DNA of 64,000 bases from Chryseobacterium shigense (lineage in GTDB: Bacteria; Bacteroidota; Bacteroidia; Flavobacteriales; Weeksellaceae): contig NZ_FTNY01000001.1 in assembly GCF_900156575.1 (NCBI RefSeq), forward strand, positions 496,001 through 560,000. The letters run 5' to 3'. Each line of letters opens with the position of its first letter. The first letter of the stretch is position 1. The position numbers were made by a program, and so were the translations under genes. Shown here one piece after another: positions 45,133 to 54,733 of this stretch. The notes under the pieces are model-generated. The model saw only the letters and a program-made list of their open reading frames with translations. It searched no databases and had not been told where the DNA came from.

Positions 45133-46341
45133 ATGTTGTTGAAAGAAGCATCTGAGAAAAGAATCAGATTAATCACCATTATGGCTTTTGTGTCGATCCC
45201 GCTTTCGGGGTTTGTCACTGATATTTATTTGCCCTCATTTCCATCGATGGCTCATGAAATGCAGGTCTCTGAAAAAGATATCCAGATCACTTTAACATCT
45301 TACTTACTGAGCTATGGGATTTCTCAGCTGTTTGTAGGTGGAATTCTTGATAGCATCGGGCGTTACCGGCCTAAACTGATTGCCTTATTTTTTCTGATTA
45401 TCAGCAGTATCCTGATTACAATGACAGACAGCATTCTATTGATCTGTCTGCTCCGCATTCTTCAGGGCGCAGCTGTTTCCATCCTTGTAGTATCTACCCG
45501 GGCTATTTTTGTGGATCTTTATGATTCTGAAAAGGTGAAACATTATCTGAGCTATTTCACCATTGTCTGGTCGTGCGGACCTATTCTGGCCCCTTTTCTG
45601 GGTGGATATCTTGAAAAACTGTTTAACTGGCATGCGAATTTTTATTTTCTTGCTTTTTATGCGGGAGCTTTATTTCTGTTTGAATGGTTTTTCAGCGGTG
45701 AGAGCTTACCGGAGAAAAAGAAACTTAATCTTTCTGAGAACATCATTCTTTACAAAATGATGCTTAAAAACAGAATCTTCATGCTTGGCATCTTTATTTT
45801 AGGACTGAGCTATTCTATTGTGATGCTTTTTAATATCACAGGGCCTTTTATTATTGAAAACACGTTTCACTTTACGCCGGTAGTTATTGGGTACTGTACC
45901 CTGATATTGGGATTTTCATGGATGATCGGAGGTTTTATAGGAAAACGGAGGCTTAAGCTTGACTTTAAGGACAGGATCTTACAGCCGATCATTTTACAAC
46001 TGGTACTGATTGTGGGCCTGATTGCCACCAGTTTTTATGCGGAAAGCTTATTCATTATGGTTCCCTTTGCCTTTTTCATTCACATTTGTTCGGGAATTCT
46101 GTTTACGTCATTTTTCACAACAAGTATGCTTTATTTCCCTAAAAATGCCGGAACAGCCGGAGGATTGATGGGCGGACTGGTCTATGTGATCACTTCTATT
46201 ACAAGTTTTATCATATCTGTCAGTGGAAACGTGACTGAACAGGGCGGCCTGGCCTGGCGCTACCTGGCGATTGCCATTATTCTTTTAGGAATTATTCTGG
46301 TGATGTATCAGGCGGTTAAAAAAGAAAAAGCAGAGAATTGA
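45133..46341 (+). CDS. Bcr/CflA-type multidrug MFS exporter
   Basis: This is a 402-aa protein with about 12 transmembrane helices. The Bcr/CflA start pattern is DIYLPSFPSMAHEMQVSEKD, followed by LTSYLLSYGISQLFVGGILD and the MFS loop DSIGRYRPK. A proton-coupled exporter of small toxic molecules in the inner membrane is likely; the substrate is unknown. It lies downstream of an AraC regulator and ends in a strong terminator that overlaps the stop. Confidence 0.88.
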   Translation: MLLKEASEKRIRLITIMAFVSIPLSGFVTDIYLPSFPSMAHEMQVSEKDIQITLTSYLLSYGISQLFVGGILDSIGRYRPKLIALFFLIISSILITMTDSILLICLLRILQGAAVSILVVSTRAIFVDLYDSEKVKHYLSYFTIVWSCGPILAPFLGGYLEKLFNWHANFYFLAFYAGALFLFEWFFSGESLPEKKKLNLSENIILYKMMLKNRIFMLGIFILGLSYSIVMLFNITGPFIIENTFHFTPVVIGYCTLILGFSWMIGGFIGKRRLKLDFKDRILQPIILQLVLIVGLIATSFYAESLFIMVPFAFFIHICSGILFTSFFTTSMLYFPKNAGTAGGLMGGLVYVITSITSFIISVSGNVTEQGGLAWRYLAIAIILLGIILVMYQAVKKEKAEN

Positions 46342-46357
46342 TTCTCTGCTTTTTTTA
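46329..46357 (+). terminator. Terminator of the MFS gene
   Basis: AGCAGAGAAT-tg-ATTCTCTGCT (perfect 10 bp) is followed by seven T. The left arm is within the last codons. Confidence 0.9.
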
Positions 46358-46495
46358 TGCTTATCAGATTTTCTCATTCATCCGGATAGGGTAATTTATT
46401 TTTATCTAATTTTAGGTACCTGTTACGGTAAGATATCTCTGTTAAAAAAGTAGTATTTTATCCACGCAAAACAGATCCGAAAAAAATTCAGGGAC

Positions 46496-46858
46496 ATGAA
46501 AAAATATATACTCTTAATCCTGCTATTGCCTGTACATCTTGTTATATTCGGGCAAATTCAAACCGAAAAGACTTATAAAGCGATCATCAGGCATCGCTGT
46601 GTAGCAACGACCAATGGAGCCTATGACGTCTATATCTTTCATGAAATACTGTTTAAAAACGGCTCTGCTTTTATAAAAGTATATGCGCTTCCTGATATGA
46701 ATCTAAAAGGAGACAAAAAGGATCATCAGTCTAAAAAATATCCCTATAAAATAGTCGGTAAAAAAGTATACATTGACGGCTATGAATATTCACCGTTACT
46801 TGTTGACAAAGCAAAAATGATGACCTTTGATGGCAAAGTTTTTAAATTAAATCATTAA
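46496..46858 (+). CDS. Small secreted protein of unknown function
   Basis: This is a 120-aa protein with a signal peptide (MKKYILLILLLPVHLVIFGQ). The mature 100 residues are basic and rich in Lys and Tyr (KKYPYKIVGKKVYIDGYEYS), suggesting a small beta protein. One cysteine. No family recognised. It stands alone. Confidence 0.65.
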   Translation: MKKYILLILLLPVHLVIFGQIQTEKTYKAIIRHRCVATTNGAYDVYIFHEILFKNGSAFIKVYALPDMNLKGDKKDHQSKKYPYKIVGKKVYIDGYEYSPLLVDKAKMMTFDGKVFKLNH

Positions 46859-47448
46859 TCATCATCTTTCGAAAGAAATTTTATCTTTAACAGAAATACA
46901 ACCACTGTAAAATCAAAAAATAAAAAAGGCTCATGAGCTTACTTTTCCGGTAGCTTTACTACTATTGGTTACTGCTATCAATACATTGCGTCCTGTACTC
47001 CTTCTTGCGTATCACAATCATTGTTATGATCGCTGCCTTAGTCCTTTTTGCCGGGTGAGTAGACAAAAACAGAGCGGCAAACGATATCGGATAATGATAT
47101 TTCCCTCTATTTTATTAACCTAAATAATTCATTTAATGTAAAAAAATACAAAAATAAACAGGACACAAAAAATCAGTGAAAGTATTATTAAATTTACAAA
47201 TGACTTATTTTCAGTAAACTTCAAACAGCAATTGAATGACCTTTTAAATAAATATTGATTTACAATAAATTACAGATCACAAAACACAAATTACCTTTAA
47301 GTCATTACGGTCCCCAGATCATTACAAAGAAGTTTATCAGCTTTATCATTTACAATAAAAGTGGTTTAATTTTCGTATATTTATAAAAATATCTATTAAT
47401 ACTTTATAAAATGAGTTGTAAACATTCATAATTTTAAAATAATATAAA
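46859..47448. other. Gene-free stretch
   Basis: There is no convincing gene. A less AT-rich patch (about 46930-47090) reads as a hydrophobic frame ending ITIIVMIAALVLFAG before a stop, but it lacks a start, so it may be a decayed membrane gene. The rest is AT-rich. Confidence 0.4.
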
Positions 47449-48411
47449 ATGAAAAGTGTTTACATAGGCGAAAGCGATGGGCATGAAATCGGCAGTATAC
47501 CGATGAAAACGATGAGTATTGCGTACTTAATTCTGGTACATCGCCTCCCTAATCAGTTTAAAAAACTTTTTACAGCCATTTACGAATCTACCAATTTTTA
47601 TCTGATCCATATTGACAAAAAAGCGAGTCAGGAAATTGGCGAAGAGATCAGAACTTTCTTGAAAAATTATACAAATGTACATATCCTTGATAGCGAAAAC
47701 GTCATTTGGGGCGGATACAGTATGGTACAGGCTGAACTGGACGGGATGCAATACCTTCTCAACATGCATGCAAAATGGGACTATTTCATTAATTTAAGCG
47801 GACAGGATTATCCTCTGAAATCACAGAAAATAATTAAAGAGTTTCTATCTAAAAACAACGGTAAAAGCTATATCAAAATAGCCGACCAGAAAAAATCAAG
47901 ACCTGAAACCATGAACAGAATTGAAAATTATTTTGAGGAACTGGAGGATAAAATTTCAGATAAAACCCACAAAAGAACTTTCATGAAAGATGTGGTTCCC
48001 TATATTGGTGGCCAGTGGATGATTTTAACCAGAGATTGCTGTGAATTTATCACGAACAGTACGGAAGTGAAAAAGTTTGAGGAGTATTATCTGAATACTT
48101 TGATTGCTGATGAATCTTTCTTCCAGACCGTTTTGATGAATACCACATTTACAGGTACTCTGGTAGATGATGATAAGAGAGCTATTATCTGGATTCCGGA
48201 CGGGGATATCAAACTGCGTCCCAAGACTTTCACAAAAACCGATTTGGATTTTCTTCAGAAAGGGAATCATCTTTTTGCCAGAAAGTTTGATGATAATGTA
48301 GATCATAGCATTATTGACTCTATTCAGGTGCAATATGATATGCCTTTTAAAACAATTGTGAAGATGATCGATGTAAGAAACATCAGTACAAGTGGGTCTC
48401 ACTTAAACTAA
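47449..48411 (+). CDS. Core-2/I-branching (GT14) beta-1,6-GlcNAc-transferase-like protein
   Basis: This is a 320-aa protein; the Met at 47503 (MSIAYLILVHRLPNQF follows) is an alternative start. GT14 motifs are HRLPNQFKKLF near residue 29, FYLIHIDKKA near 49, WGGYSMVQAEL near 87, and DYFINLSGQDYPLKS near 109. GGQWMILTRDC is near 187 and ADESFFQTVL near 218. It transfers a sugar (GlcNAc or xylose in known members) to a glycan or protein. No other glycan genes lie nearby. It is followed by a strong terminator. Confidence 0.85.
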   Translation: MKSVYIGESDGHEIGSIPMKTMSIAYLILVHRLPNQFKKLFTAIYESTNFYLIHIDKKASQEIGEEIRTFLKNYTNVHILDSENVIWGGYSMVQAELDGMQYLLNMHAKWDYFINLSGQDYPLKSQKIIKEFLSKNNGKSYIKIADQKKSRPETMNRIENYFEELEDKISDKTHKRTFMKDVVPYIGGQWMILTRDCCEFITNSTEVKKFEEYYLNTLIADESFFQTVLMNTTFTGTLVDDDKRAIIWIPDGDIKLRPKTFTKTDLDFLQKGNHLFARKFDDNVDHSIIDSIQVQYDMPFKTIVKMIDVRNISTSGSHLN

Positions 48412-48433
48412 AAGCCATTAAAATTATTATATG

Positions 48434-48464
48434 AACCCTAACCACTTTGCGGTTAGGGTTTTTT
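48434..48464 (+). terminator. Terminator of the GT14 gene
   Basis: AACCCTAACC-7nt-GGTTAGGGTT (perfect 10 bp) is followed by TTTT. Confidence 0.9.
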
Positions 48465-48839
48465 GTGGAAATCATCAAAACACAACATATCCAATTTTGG
48501 ATATTTATTCAAAACAGGCTTTCCCATAGGGATGTTTTTTTAAAAAAAAACTGCCCATTATAAAAATTCTGATCTGCAACAGAATTACACTATTCACCAG
48601 CCTAAAAAATAGATTTGAGGGACGAAATAAATCGCTTTTACTATCACTGATGAACTATTCATTTGATTTCCATCAAAAAACACCTGGAAAAACAAGTCAC
48701 AAAATGGTATAATTTAAGAAAAACCATAAACCAAAAGGAAAAATTATTGAAAACAAATAACCGAATACAAAAATTCAATTAAAATCAAAATAAGCGCGTA
48801 TTTTTTATTAATTACACAATATAAAACCTAAATATTTCG

Positions 48840-48847
48840 TAAATTTG
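48840..48847 (+). promoter_or_regulatory. -7 box of the carbonic anhydrase gene
   Basis: TAAATTTG is a perfect match, 79 nt before the ATG. Confidence 0.45.
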
Positions 48848-48926
48848 ACAATAATGAAACTCGAATGTAATCATTTTTATGGAGATGAAATTGTAGTGTG
48901 ATGAAACCCATTAAAAAAAATAAAAA

Positions 48927-49670
48927 ATGAACACAAAAAGTAATTTTTTTAGAATTATGAGTTTAATTCTAATTCTTTTCGTAAGTACATCTTGCGAGAA
49001 AGCGAAAGACCAGCCAGTCCCTTTTGATCAAGAAGACATGATTGATGATGAGTTTTTAACTGAAAAATTTCAATCTCAATTGACGCCTGATTTTGTACTG
49101 GACGTCCTTAAAAAAAGAAACAAGGAATTTGTGGATGAGAAACTTACCATCCGTAATACCTCAGAAAGAATAAGAAAAGCTTCCCTTGGACAATATCCGG
49201 GAGCCGTTGTTCTTTCATGTCTAGATTCCCGTGTTCCTGTTGAAGATGTTTTTCATTCCGGAATCGGCGATTTGTTTGTAGCCAGGGTTGCAGGAAATAT
49301 CAGCAATGAAGATATTATAGGAAGTCTTGAATTTGCCTGCAAAGTTTCCGGTGCAAAAGTAGTGGTGGTTTTAGGCCATGAGCATTGTGGCGCCATAAAA
49401 TCTGCGATTGATAATGTAGAACTTGGCAATATTACAGCACTTTTGGCCAAAATAAAACCGGCTATTGACGCTGTAAATAATTTTAAAGGAGAAAAGAGCT
49501 CTAAAAATCCCGGGTATCTGGAAGCGGTAACGCAATCCAACGTCAAAGAAACCATTTCGAACATAAGAAAGAACAGCTCTATCCTGAAAGAAATGGAAGA
49601 AAAGGGTGAAATCAAAATTATTGGCGGAGAATACCATATGGAAACCGGCAATGTAGAGTTTATCAACTAA
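48927..49670 (+). CDS. Beta-class carbonic anhydrase, lipoprotein
   Basis: This is a 247-aa protein with a lipoprotein signal (LILFVSTSC, Cys near residue 23). The beta-CA zinc ligands are intact: Cys and the Asp/Arg dyad in LSCLDSRVPVEDVF near residue 95, and HEHCGAI near 151. It interconverts CO2 and bicarbonate. The lipobox places it outside the inner membrane, whereas most beta-CAs are cytoplasmic. It is a single gene with its own terminator. Confidence 0.92.
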   Translation: MNTKSNFFRIMSLILILFVSTSCEKAKDQPVPFDQEDMIDDEFLTEKFQSQLTPDFVLDVLKKRNKEFVDEKLTIRNTSERIRKASLGQYPGAVVLSCLDSRVPVEDVFHSGIGDLFVARVAGNISNEDIIGSLEFACKVSGAKVVVVLGHEHCGAIKSAIDNVELGNITALLAKIKPAIDAVNNFKGEKSSKNPGYLEAVTQSNVKETISNIRKNSSILKEMEEKGEIKIIGGEYHMETGNVEFIN

Positions 49671-49697
49671 TAAAATTGATACTGAAATCATAATTAC

Positions 49698-49727
49698 AGC
49701 CCTGTCCGCATCCGGTCAGGGCTTTTC
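49698..49727 (+). terminator. Terminator of the carbonic anhydrase gene
   Basis: GCCCTG-t-CCG-catc?-CGG-t-CAGGGC hairpin (one mismatch) is followed by TTTT. Confidence 0.75.
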
Positions 49728-49737
49728 ATTTCTGACC

Positions 49738-49767
49738 ACAAAAAAAGCCTTCCCGGGAGGAAGACTT
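49738..49767 (-). terminator. Terminator of the crt-phr-hemH operon
   Basis: On the minus strand, CTTCC-tccc-GGGAAGG is followed by CTTTTTTT. It lies about 130 nt past the hemH stop. Confidence 0.55.
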
Positions 49768-49895
49768 AAAAACACAAATGATGAAAAAAAATAATTTTTT
49801 CAAGCCAAATATAGTACATTTTTCACTCCCGAAAAGAGTGGCATTAGGACTTTATGATTTTTTTGTGACTCCAACATTTCAGTACTTTGGCGTCG

Positions 49896-50924
49896 TTATA
49901 CTAAATAAAACTGATCAAGTTTTTCTTCACAAAGCACCTTTACGACCTCTATCCATCGATCTTCATCATTCAGACAGGGAATATAATGAAAGTGCTCTCC
50001 TCCGGCATGCAGAAACTGTTCTTTTCCTTCTACAGAAATTTCTTCCAGAGTTTCAAGACAGTCGGAAACAAAGGCGGGACAGACAATAGCCAGGTTTTTG
50101 ATCCCCTTTGAAGGAATCGTTTCTAAAGTCTCATCAGTATACGGCTCCATCCATTTATCTTTTCCTAATCTTGACTGGAAAGAAATGATCGTCTTTTCTC
50201 TCGGCAGACTCAGTTTTTCAATCACTTTTTTTGTCGTATCAAAACACTGGTGACGGTAGCAGAACTGATGGCTCGGATTGGTTTCTCTGGAGCAGCAGTC
50301 ATTAAGGTTACAAGTTTTAGTGGGATCCGTTTTGTAAATATGTCTTTCGGGAACTCCGTGATAGGAAAACTGCAGGGCGTCAAAATTTTCAGGAAGTTTT
50401 TCCTTGATACTTTCCGCCAGACAGTTGATATAAATATCTCTATGATAAAAAGGCTGAATATAATTGATCCTTACTTTTGGAAATTTCTTTTTTCTTACTT
50501 CCTCGGCTTTTTCAATGACAGATTCCGTTGTACTCATGGCATATTGCGGATAGAGGGGAAAAAGCACGATTTCAGAAACCCCCTGATCGACTAATTTCTG
50601 AATTCCGGTTTCAATACTAGGTTCAGCATATCTCATGCCTATTTCTACAGGGACATCTACAACTTTCTGGAGCTTTTTCTGAACTTTTTCAGTGATGACA
50701 ATCAGTGGAGAGCCTTTATCTGTCCAAACGGTTTTGTAAGCTTCTGCAGATTTTGCAGGCCTTGTATTTAAGATAATTCCACGGACGAGTAAAGCACGAA
50801 AAATCCAACGGTAATCTATTACCCGTTCATCCATTAAAAATTCATCAAGATACTCCTTTACATCCTTTACCGCTGTAGATCTTGGTGACCCAAGATTTAC
50901 CAATAAAATTCCTTTTTTAGCCAA
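49896..50924 (-). CDS. hemH: Ferrochelatase
   Basis: This is a 342-aa full-length enzyme: GILLVNLGSPRS at the N-terminus, the catalytic His in QFSYHGVPERH near residue 190, and the Glu in FVSDCLETLEEI near 275. It inserts Fe2+ into protoporphyrin IX to make haem. A cysteine-rich insert CNLNDCC ... CYRHQC near 205-230 could hold an Fe-S cluster or zinc. It is the last gene of the leftward pigment operon, 51 nt after phr; a separate promoter is also possible. Confidence 0.96.
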   Translation of the reverse strand: MAKKGILLVNLGSPRSTAVKDVKEYLDEFLMDERVIDYRWIFRALLVRGIILNTRPAKSAEAYKTVWTDKGSPLIVITEKVQKKLQKVVDVPVEIGMRYAEPSIETGIQKLVDQGVSEIVLFPLYPQYAMSTTESVIEKAEEVRKKKFPKVRINYIQPFYHRDIYINCLAESIKEKLPENFDALQFSYHGVPERHIYKTDPTKTCNLNDCCSRETNPSHQFCYRHQCFDTTKKVIEKLSLPREKTIISFQSRLGKDKWMEPYTDETLETIPSKGIKNLAIVCPAFVSDCLETLEEISVEGKEQFLHAGGEHFHYIPCLNDEDRWIEVVKVLCEEKLDQFYLV

Positions 50925-50975
50925 TGTTCTTTATTTTAATTATGAATGATTTTATAAATTGATCTTGTCAAGGGT

Positions 50976-52256
50976 TCAATTCAATGCTTTTTTATACGTA
51001 TCCAAAGCTCTTGCTCTGGCAAATTTGTGCTCAACCAACGGCTGCTGTATCTCTTTACCCGGAAGCCATTTTTTGATGTATTGCCAATCTTTATCAAACT
51101 TTTTGGTCTGCTCTTCAGGATTGAAAATTCTAAAATAGGGAGCGGCATCGCAACCACAACCTGCGGCCCACTGCCAGTTTCCATTATTAGCCGAAAGATC
51201 ATAGTCCAGAAGCTTTGTGGCAAAGTAAGCTTCTCCCCATCGCCAGTCGATCAGAAGATGTTTGGTCAGGAAACTCGCGGTAATCATTCTTACCCGGTTG
51301 TGCATGAAGCCTGTTTGATTCAGCTCGCGCATTCCTGCATCTACAATAGGATAACCTGTTTTGCCTTCACACCATGCTTTGAACTCTTCTTCATTGTTTC
51401 TCCAGGGAATGTCTTCATATTTTTTCTTAAAACAGTGGTTGACGACATGAGGAAAATGAAAAAGAATCTGCATGAAAAATTCTCTCCAGATAAGTTCACT
51501 AAGCCATGTTTCACTATGTTGAAGGGCAAATTTCACACACTTTCTCACAGAAATAGTTCCGAACCGAAGGGCAATACCAAGATGGGTGGTATGATCCATT
51601 GCTGGAAAATCCCTGTATTGCTGATAAGAATCGATGATTTTTTTATCCAGTGAAGGCCGGGTAAATTCGATGCCTGTCTTTTTAAAACCAATGTCATTAA
51701 GGCTGAGCATTGTTTTATGGTCTTCCAATGATTCAAAATTGCCAAAATCAACGGGATAAACTTCAATATCGCCTAGGTTTTCTCTCCATCTCTTTGAATA
51801 GGGAGTATAGACCGTATAGGGAGACTGATCACTTTTCAGAATATCATTTTTTTCGAAGATCACCTGATCTTTGAAGTCTGAGAATTTCACTCCGCTTTTT
51901 TCAAGAAAATCAGCCACTTCCTGATCTCTTTTGATCGCCTGTGGCTCATAATCTCTGTTGCAGAATACGGTATCAACCTCAAAATCTCCGGTCAGCTTTT
52001 TGAAGGTATCCAGTGGTTTTCCGTAATAGGTTTTAAGTCCGCTTTGATGGCTTTCCAGTTCTTTATTAATAGCATCAAGTGCCTGATGAATATAGTCTAC
52101 TCTTTGATCTGATTTATCCTCCAGCTTTTCCAGGATTTCGGCATCAAATATAAAAACCGGAATCACTTTCAGTCCGGCCTTAAGCGCATGATACAAGCCT
52201 GCATTGTCTTCAAGCCTGAGATCTCTTCTGAACCAGAAAATATTAATTTTGCTCAT
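50976..52256 (-). CDS. phrB: Deoxyribodipyrimidine photolyase (class I family)
   Basis: This is a 426-aa protein. The N-terminal antenna domain begins INIFWFRRDLRLEDNAGLYH. The FAD domain holds TGYPIVDAGMRELNQTGFMHN and GNWQWAAGCGCDAAPY with RIFNP, the class I photolyase/cryptochrome signature. It repairs UV pyrimidine dimers using blue light. It overlaps the lycopene cyclase gene by 14 nt, so it is translated within the carotenoid operon. CPD photolyase is more likely than pure cryptochrome. Confidence 0.94.
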   Translation of the reverse strand: MSKINIFWFRRDLRLEDNAGLYHALKAGLKVIPVFIFDAEILEKLEDKSDQRVDYIHQALDAINKELESHQSGLKTYYGKPLDTFKKLTGDFEVDTVFCNRDYEPQAIKRDQEVADFLEKSGVKFSDFKDQVIFEKNDILKSDQSPYTVYTPYSKRWRENLGDIEVYPVDFGNFESLEDHKTMLSLNDIGFKKTGIEFTRPSLDKKIIDSYQQYRDFPAMDHTTHLGIALRFGTISVRKCVKFALQHSETWLSELIWREFFMQILFHFPHVVNHCFKKKYEDIPWRNNEEEFKAWCEGKTGYPIVDAGMRELNQTGFMHNRVRMITASFLTKHLLIDWRWGEAYFATKLLDYDLSANNGNWQWAAGCGCDAAPYFRIFNPEEQTKKFDKDWQYIKKWLPGKEIQQPLVEHKFARARALDTYKKALN

Positions 52257-52935
52257 TTCTTTTCAATTTTTGAAATAAATAAATGTTCCACAGAATCATT
52301 TCATAACCGTAAACGGTATCTTCTATTGGAATAGTCAGCATTCTGATTCCCATAAAATCCTGAGGATTGTAGTTGACAATCGGGGATTCAAGACCTGTGC
52401 CGGTAAGGATACCATTCACCAGGAGAAATCCGGGCATCAGCACCAGATAAATGAATGAAGCTTTGCCGATCCACCTTGATTTTAATACAAAATAAAGCGT
52501 GAACATACTTACCGCTGTGGATAAGAAAGTAATAAATGTATAGATCTTATCCTGAAAATAAAAAGCAATTCCCAATGCTGAAACAATGGAGATGATCACA
52601 AATATTTTTTCCGGCAGCGGTTTCCAGTCCAGTTTAAAAAATTGATCCAGACAGAAATACGTGAAAATACATGAAAAAGGAATACAGAAGAAAAACAGGA
52701 TCTCTTCAATGGGAAGATGGTACACCCGGATTCCTAAAAGATAGGCATCATTGAACCACCACACTCCCCTTTTGGTAAACCAGATATCCCAAAAAATGAA
52801 AACAAGAGCCACAACAAATGCTGCCTTTAAAAAAGCAGGAAAATGCCTGTTGAATTTTATTTTAGGATGAAATGAAAAAACAAAACAGATGATGACCGTA
52901 AAAAAATTAATCAAAAGATAGGTGTAATGGAGCAT
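52243..52935 (-). CDS. Two-domain lycopene cyclase (CrtYc-CrtYd fused type)
   Basis: This is a 230-aa membrane protein with about seven helices. Both halves of the heterodimeric cyclase family are present: LPIEEILFFFCIPF near residue 75 and IPIEDTVYGYEM near 200, the paired PxE[ED] motifs. It closes the ends of lycopene to beta-rings, giving beta-carotene. It is 2 nt after crtZ and overlaps phrB by 14 nt. Confidence 0.88.
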   Translation of the reverse strand: MLHYTYLLINFFTVIICFVFSFHPKIKFNRHFPAFLKAAFVVALVFIFWDIWFTKRGVWWFNDAYLLGIRVYHLPIEEILFFFCIPFSCIFTYFCLDQFFKLDWKPLPEKIFVIISIVSALGIAFYFQDKIYTFITFLSTAVSMFTLYFVLKSRWIGKASFIYLVLMPGFLLVNGILTGTGLESPIVNYNPQDFMGIRMLTIPIEDTVYGYEMILWNIYLFQKLKRNEQN

Positions 52936-52937
52936 GA

Positions 52938-53396
52938 TCAGGCTTTATGTCGATTAAAATACATTTTAAAATATTTGATGGGAACCCACAAAAATCCGAA
53001 ACACTCTCCTTCTTCTTTTCCGGTATGTTTATGATGCTGCTTATGGGCACGCCTGATGGCTAGTAAATATGGGTTTTCTGTATTGCGCAGGATTTTAAGC
53101 CGTTGATGGATAAAAATATCATGCACAAAAAAATAAGCCATCCCATACAGAGCGATTCCTACCGCAATATAAAACCAGAAATTAAAATTCTGTACCGTTC
53201 CGTAATACATCAGAAGAATCGTCGGCAAGGCAAAAATGAGAAAGAAATAATCATTTTTCTCCATAGCCCCTTCATTGCTGTGATCGTGATGATCTTTGTG
53301 CAGCATCCACAGAAACCCATGCATGATATATTTATGGATGAGCCACGTCATGCCTTCCATAATGAAAAAAGTACCTACTACAATCAGGAAATTCAT
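52938..53396 (-). CDS. crtZ: Beta-carotene hydroxylase
   Basis: This is a 152-aa membrane di-iron hydroxylase. The histidine motifs are HKYIMH near residue 22, HKDHHDHS near 35, HDIFIHQR near 87, and HKQHHKH near 112. It adds hydroxyls to beta-carotene rings to make zeaxanthin. It shares one base with the SRPBCC gene upstream and lies 2 nt before the cyclase, so it is tightly coupled. Confidence 0.95.
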   Translation of the reverse strand: MNFLIVVGTFFIMEGMTWLIHKYIMHGFLWMLHKDHHDHSNEGAMEKNDYFFLIFALPTILLMYYGTVQNFNFWFYIAVGIALYGMAYFFVHDIFIHQRLKILRNTENPYLLAIRRAHKQHHKHTGKEEGECFGFLWVPIKYFKMYFNRHKA

Positions 53397-53863
53397 TACT
53401 TTATTTTTTTATTGAAGCGTTCTTCTAAAACTTTATACCTATAGCTGAACACATGCTCAAGCTTTTTTTTGACAAAGATGGCATGGGCTATTTCACCCAA
53501 AAATCCCAAAGGAAGTTCATAATCTACTGTGTCCTTCATCAAAACTCCCTTTTCATTAACGATAAATTCGTGGTGGTGATTCCACAGCTTATAAGGTCCT
53601 TTTTTCTGAAAGTCTGTAAAACTCCTTTGAAAATCAACCTGGGTGATTTCGGTTTTCCATTTCATTTTTATACCTAATATTGGGGAAACATAATAGTCAA
53701 TAATCATCCCTTCATAAATCTCATCATCCATCATTTGGGTCAGGACGATAAAATTCATATCCTTCGGTGTGATTTCCGAAAGGTTATTGGCAGAAGAAAA
53801 AAAAGTCCATGCTGTTGCGATATCGCAGTTCAGCTGCTGTTCCCTGTAAATTTTGTGTATCAT
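53396..53863 (-). CDS. SRPBCC-family protein in the carotenoid operon
   Basis: This is a 155-aa START-like protein: YREQQLNCDIATAWTFFSS at the start, then LSEITPKDMNF, a central WKTEITQVD, and a long C-terminal helix. It is often annotated as cyclase/dehydrase-like. It has no signal peptide. It lies between crtB and crtZ with 31-nt and zero gaps. It may bind carotenoid or another isoprenoid, but that is inference from context. Confidence 0.8.
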   Translation of the reverse strand: MIHKIYREQQLNCDIATAWTFFSSANNLSEITPKDMNFIVLTQMMDDEIYEGMIIDYYVSPILGIKMKWKTEITQVDFQRSFTDFQKKGPYKLWNHHHEFIVNEKGVLMKDTVDYELPLGFLGEIAHAIFVKKKLEHVFSYRYKVLEERFNKKIK

Positions 53864-53894
53864 TCTATTCTCTGAGATTTATATATTGGTGAGC

Positions 53895-54731
53895 TTACAG
53901 AAGCGATGCTTTATACTGTACATAACTGCTCATCATTAAAGATATTTTTTTTCCGTTGGAGATTCTTATTCTCTGGTTAATCATATTGCTGGCAGAAGTT
54001 CGCTTAATTTTCCGGAACAACGAAACATAATACCGATAAGCCAGATACACCCCGAATTTCGCAGAACCCGGAAGTTTCTTAATTCCTTCCAAAGCGATTT
54101 TAAATTCTTCTTCAATCTCTTTTTCAATATGAGATTTCACGGTATTGTCAAAATACGAAATATCGACATTCGGAAAATAGCAACGTCCCAAAACCTGATA
54201 GTCATCTTTCATATCCCGGAGAAAATTCACTTTCTGAAAAGCAGATCCCAGAATCATGGCGTATGGTTTCAGCTTCTCAAATTCTGCTGTATTGCCTTCT
54301 GTAAAGATATGAAGACACATCAGACCTACCACTTCAGCAGATCCCACAATGTATTCTTTATATAAATCTGAGTTATAGTCAATTTTCTGAAGATCCATTT
54401 CCATACTTTTCAGAAACTGATGAATAAGGCTGTAATCAATTTTGTATTGGTGTACCGTCTCCTGAAACGACTGTAAAATAGGATTCAGGGAGATTCTTTC
54501 TTCCAGCGCTTCAAAAGTTTCCGCTTTGTATCTTGATAAAAGTTTATGCTTATCATAATCATGAAAGCTATCCACGATTTCATCTGCAAGACGGACATAT
54601 CCGTAAACCGCATAGATCGGATTTCTGATTTTCGGGGAAAGCGCCATTATTCCCAGAGAAAAACTTGTACTGTATTGTTTAGTTGTTTCTCTGCTCACTT
54701 TGTAAGAAAGGTCGTCAAACAATTTTTTCAT
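53895..54731 (-). CDS. crtB: Phytoene synthase
   Basis: This is a 278-aa enzyme with the two Asp-rich motifs: DEIVDSFHDYD near residue 51 and NFLRDMKDDYQVLGR near 170. It condenses two geranylgeranyl diphosphates to phytoene, the first carotenoid step. It starts 2 nt after the crtI stop. The length is near the bacterial average. Confidence 0.95.
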   Translation of the reverse strand: MKKLFDDLSYKVSRETTKQYSTSFSLGIMALSPKIRNPIYAVYGYVRLADEIVDSFHDYDKHKLLSRYKAETFEALEERISLNPILQSFQETVHQYKIDYSLIHQFLKSMEMDLQKIDYNSDLYKEYIVGSAEVVGLMCLHIFTEGNTAEFEKLKPYAMILGSAFQKVNFLRDMKDDYQVLGRCYFPNVDISYFDNTVKSHIEKEIEEEFKIALEGIKKLPGSAKFGVYLAYRYYVSLFRKIKRTSASNMINQRIRISNGKKISLMMSSYVQYKASLL

Positions 54732-54733
54732 AA

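Larger units (their letters stand above)
48412..48926. other. Intergenic stretch with promoter
   Basis: It holds the glycosyltransferase terminator at its left end and the carbonic anhydrase promoter at its right end. The middle is AT-rich, with no open frame or repeat noted. Confidence 0.5.

Noticed and set aside
49778-50089. Plus-strand frame of 103 codons beginning MMKKNNFF
   Set aside because: Most of it is antisense to the end of hemH, and the non-overlapping part includes the operon terminator context.
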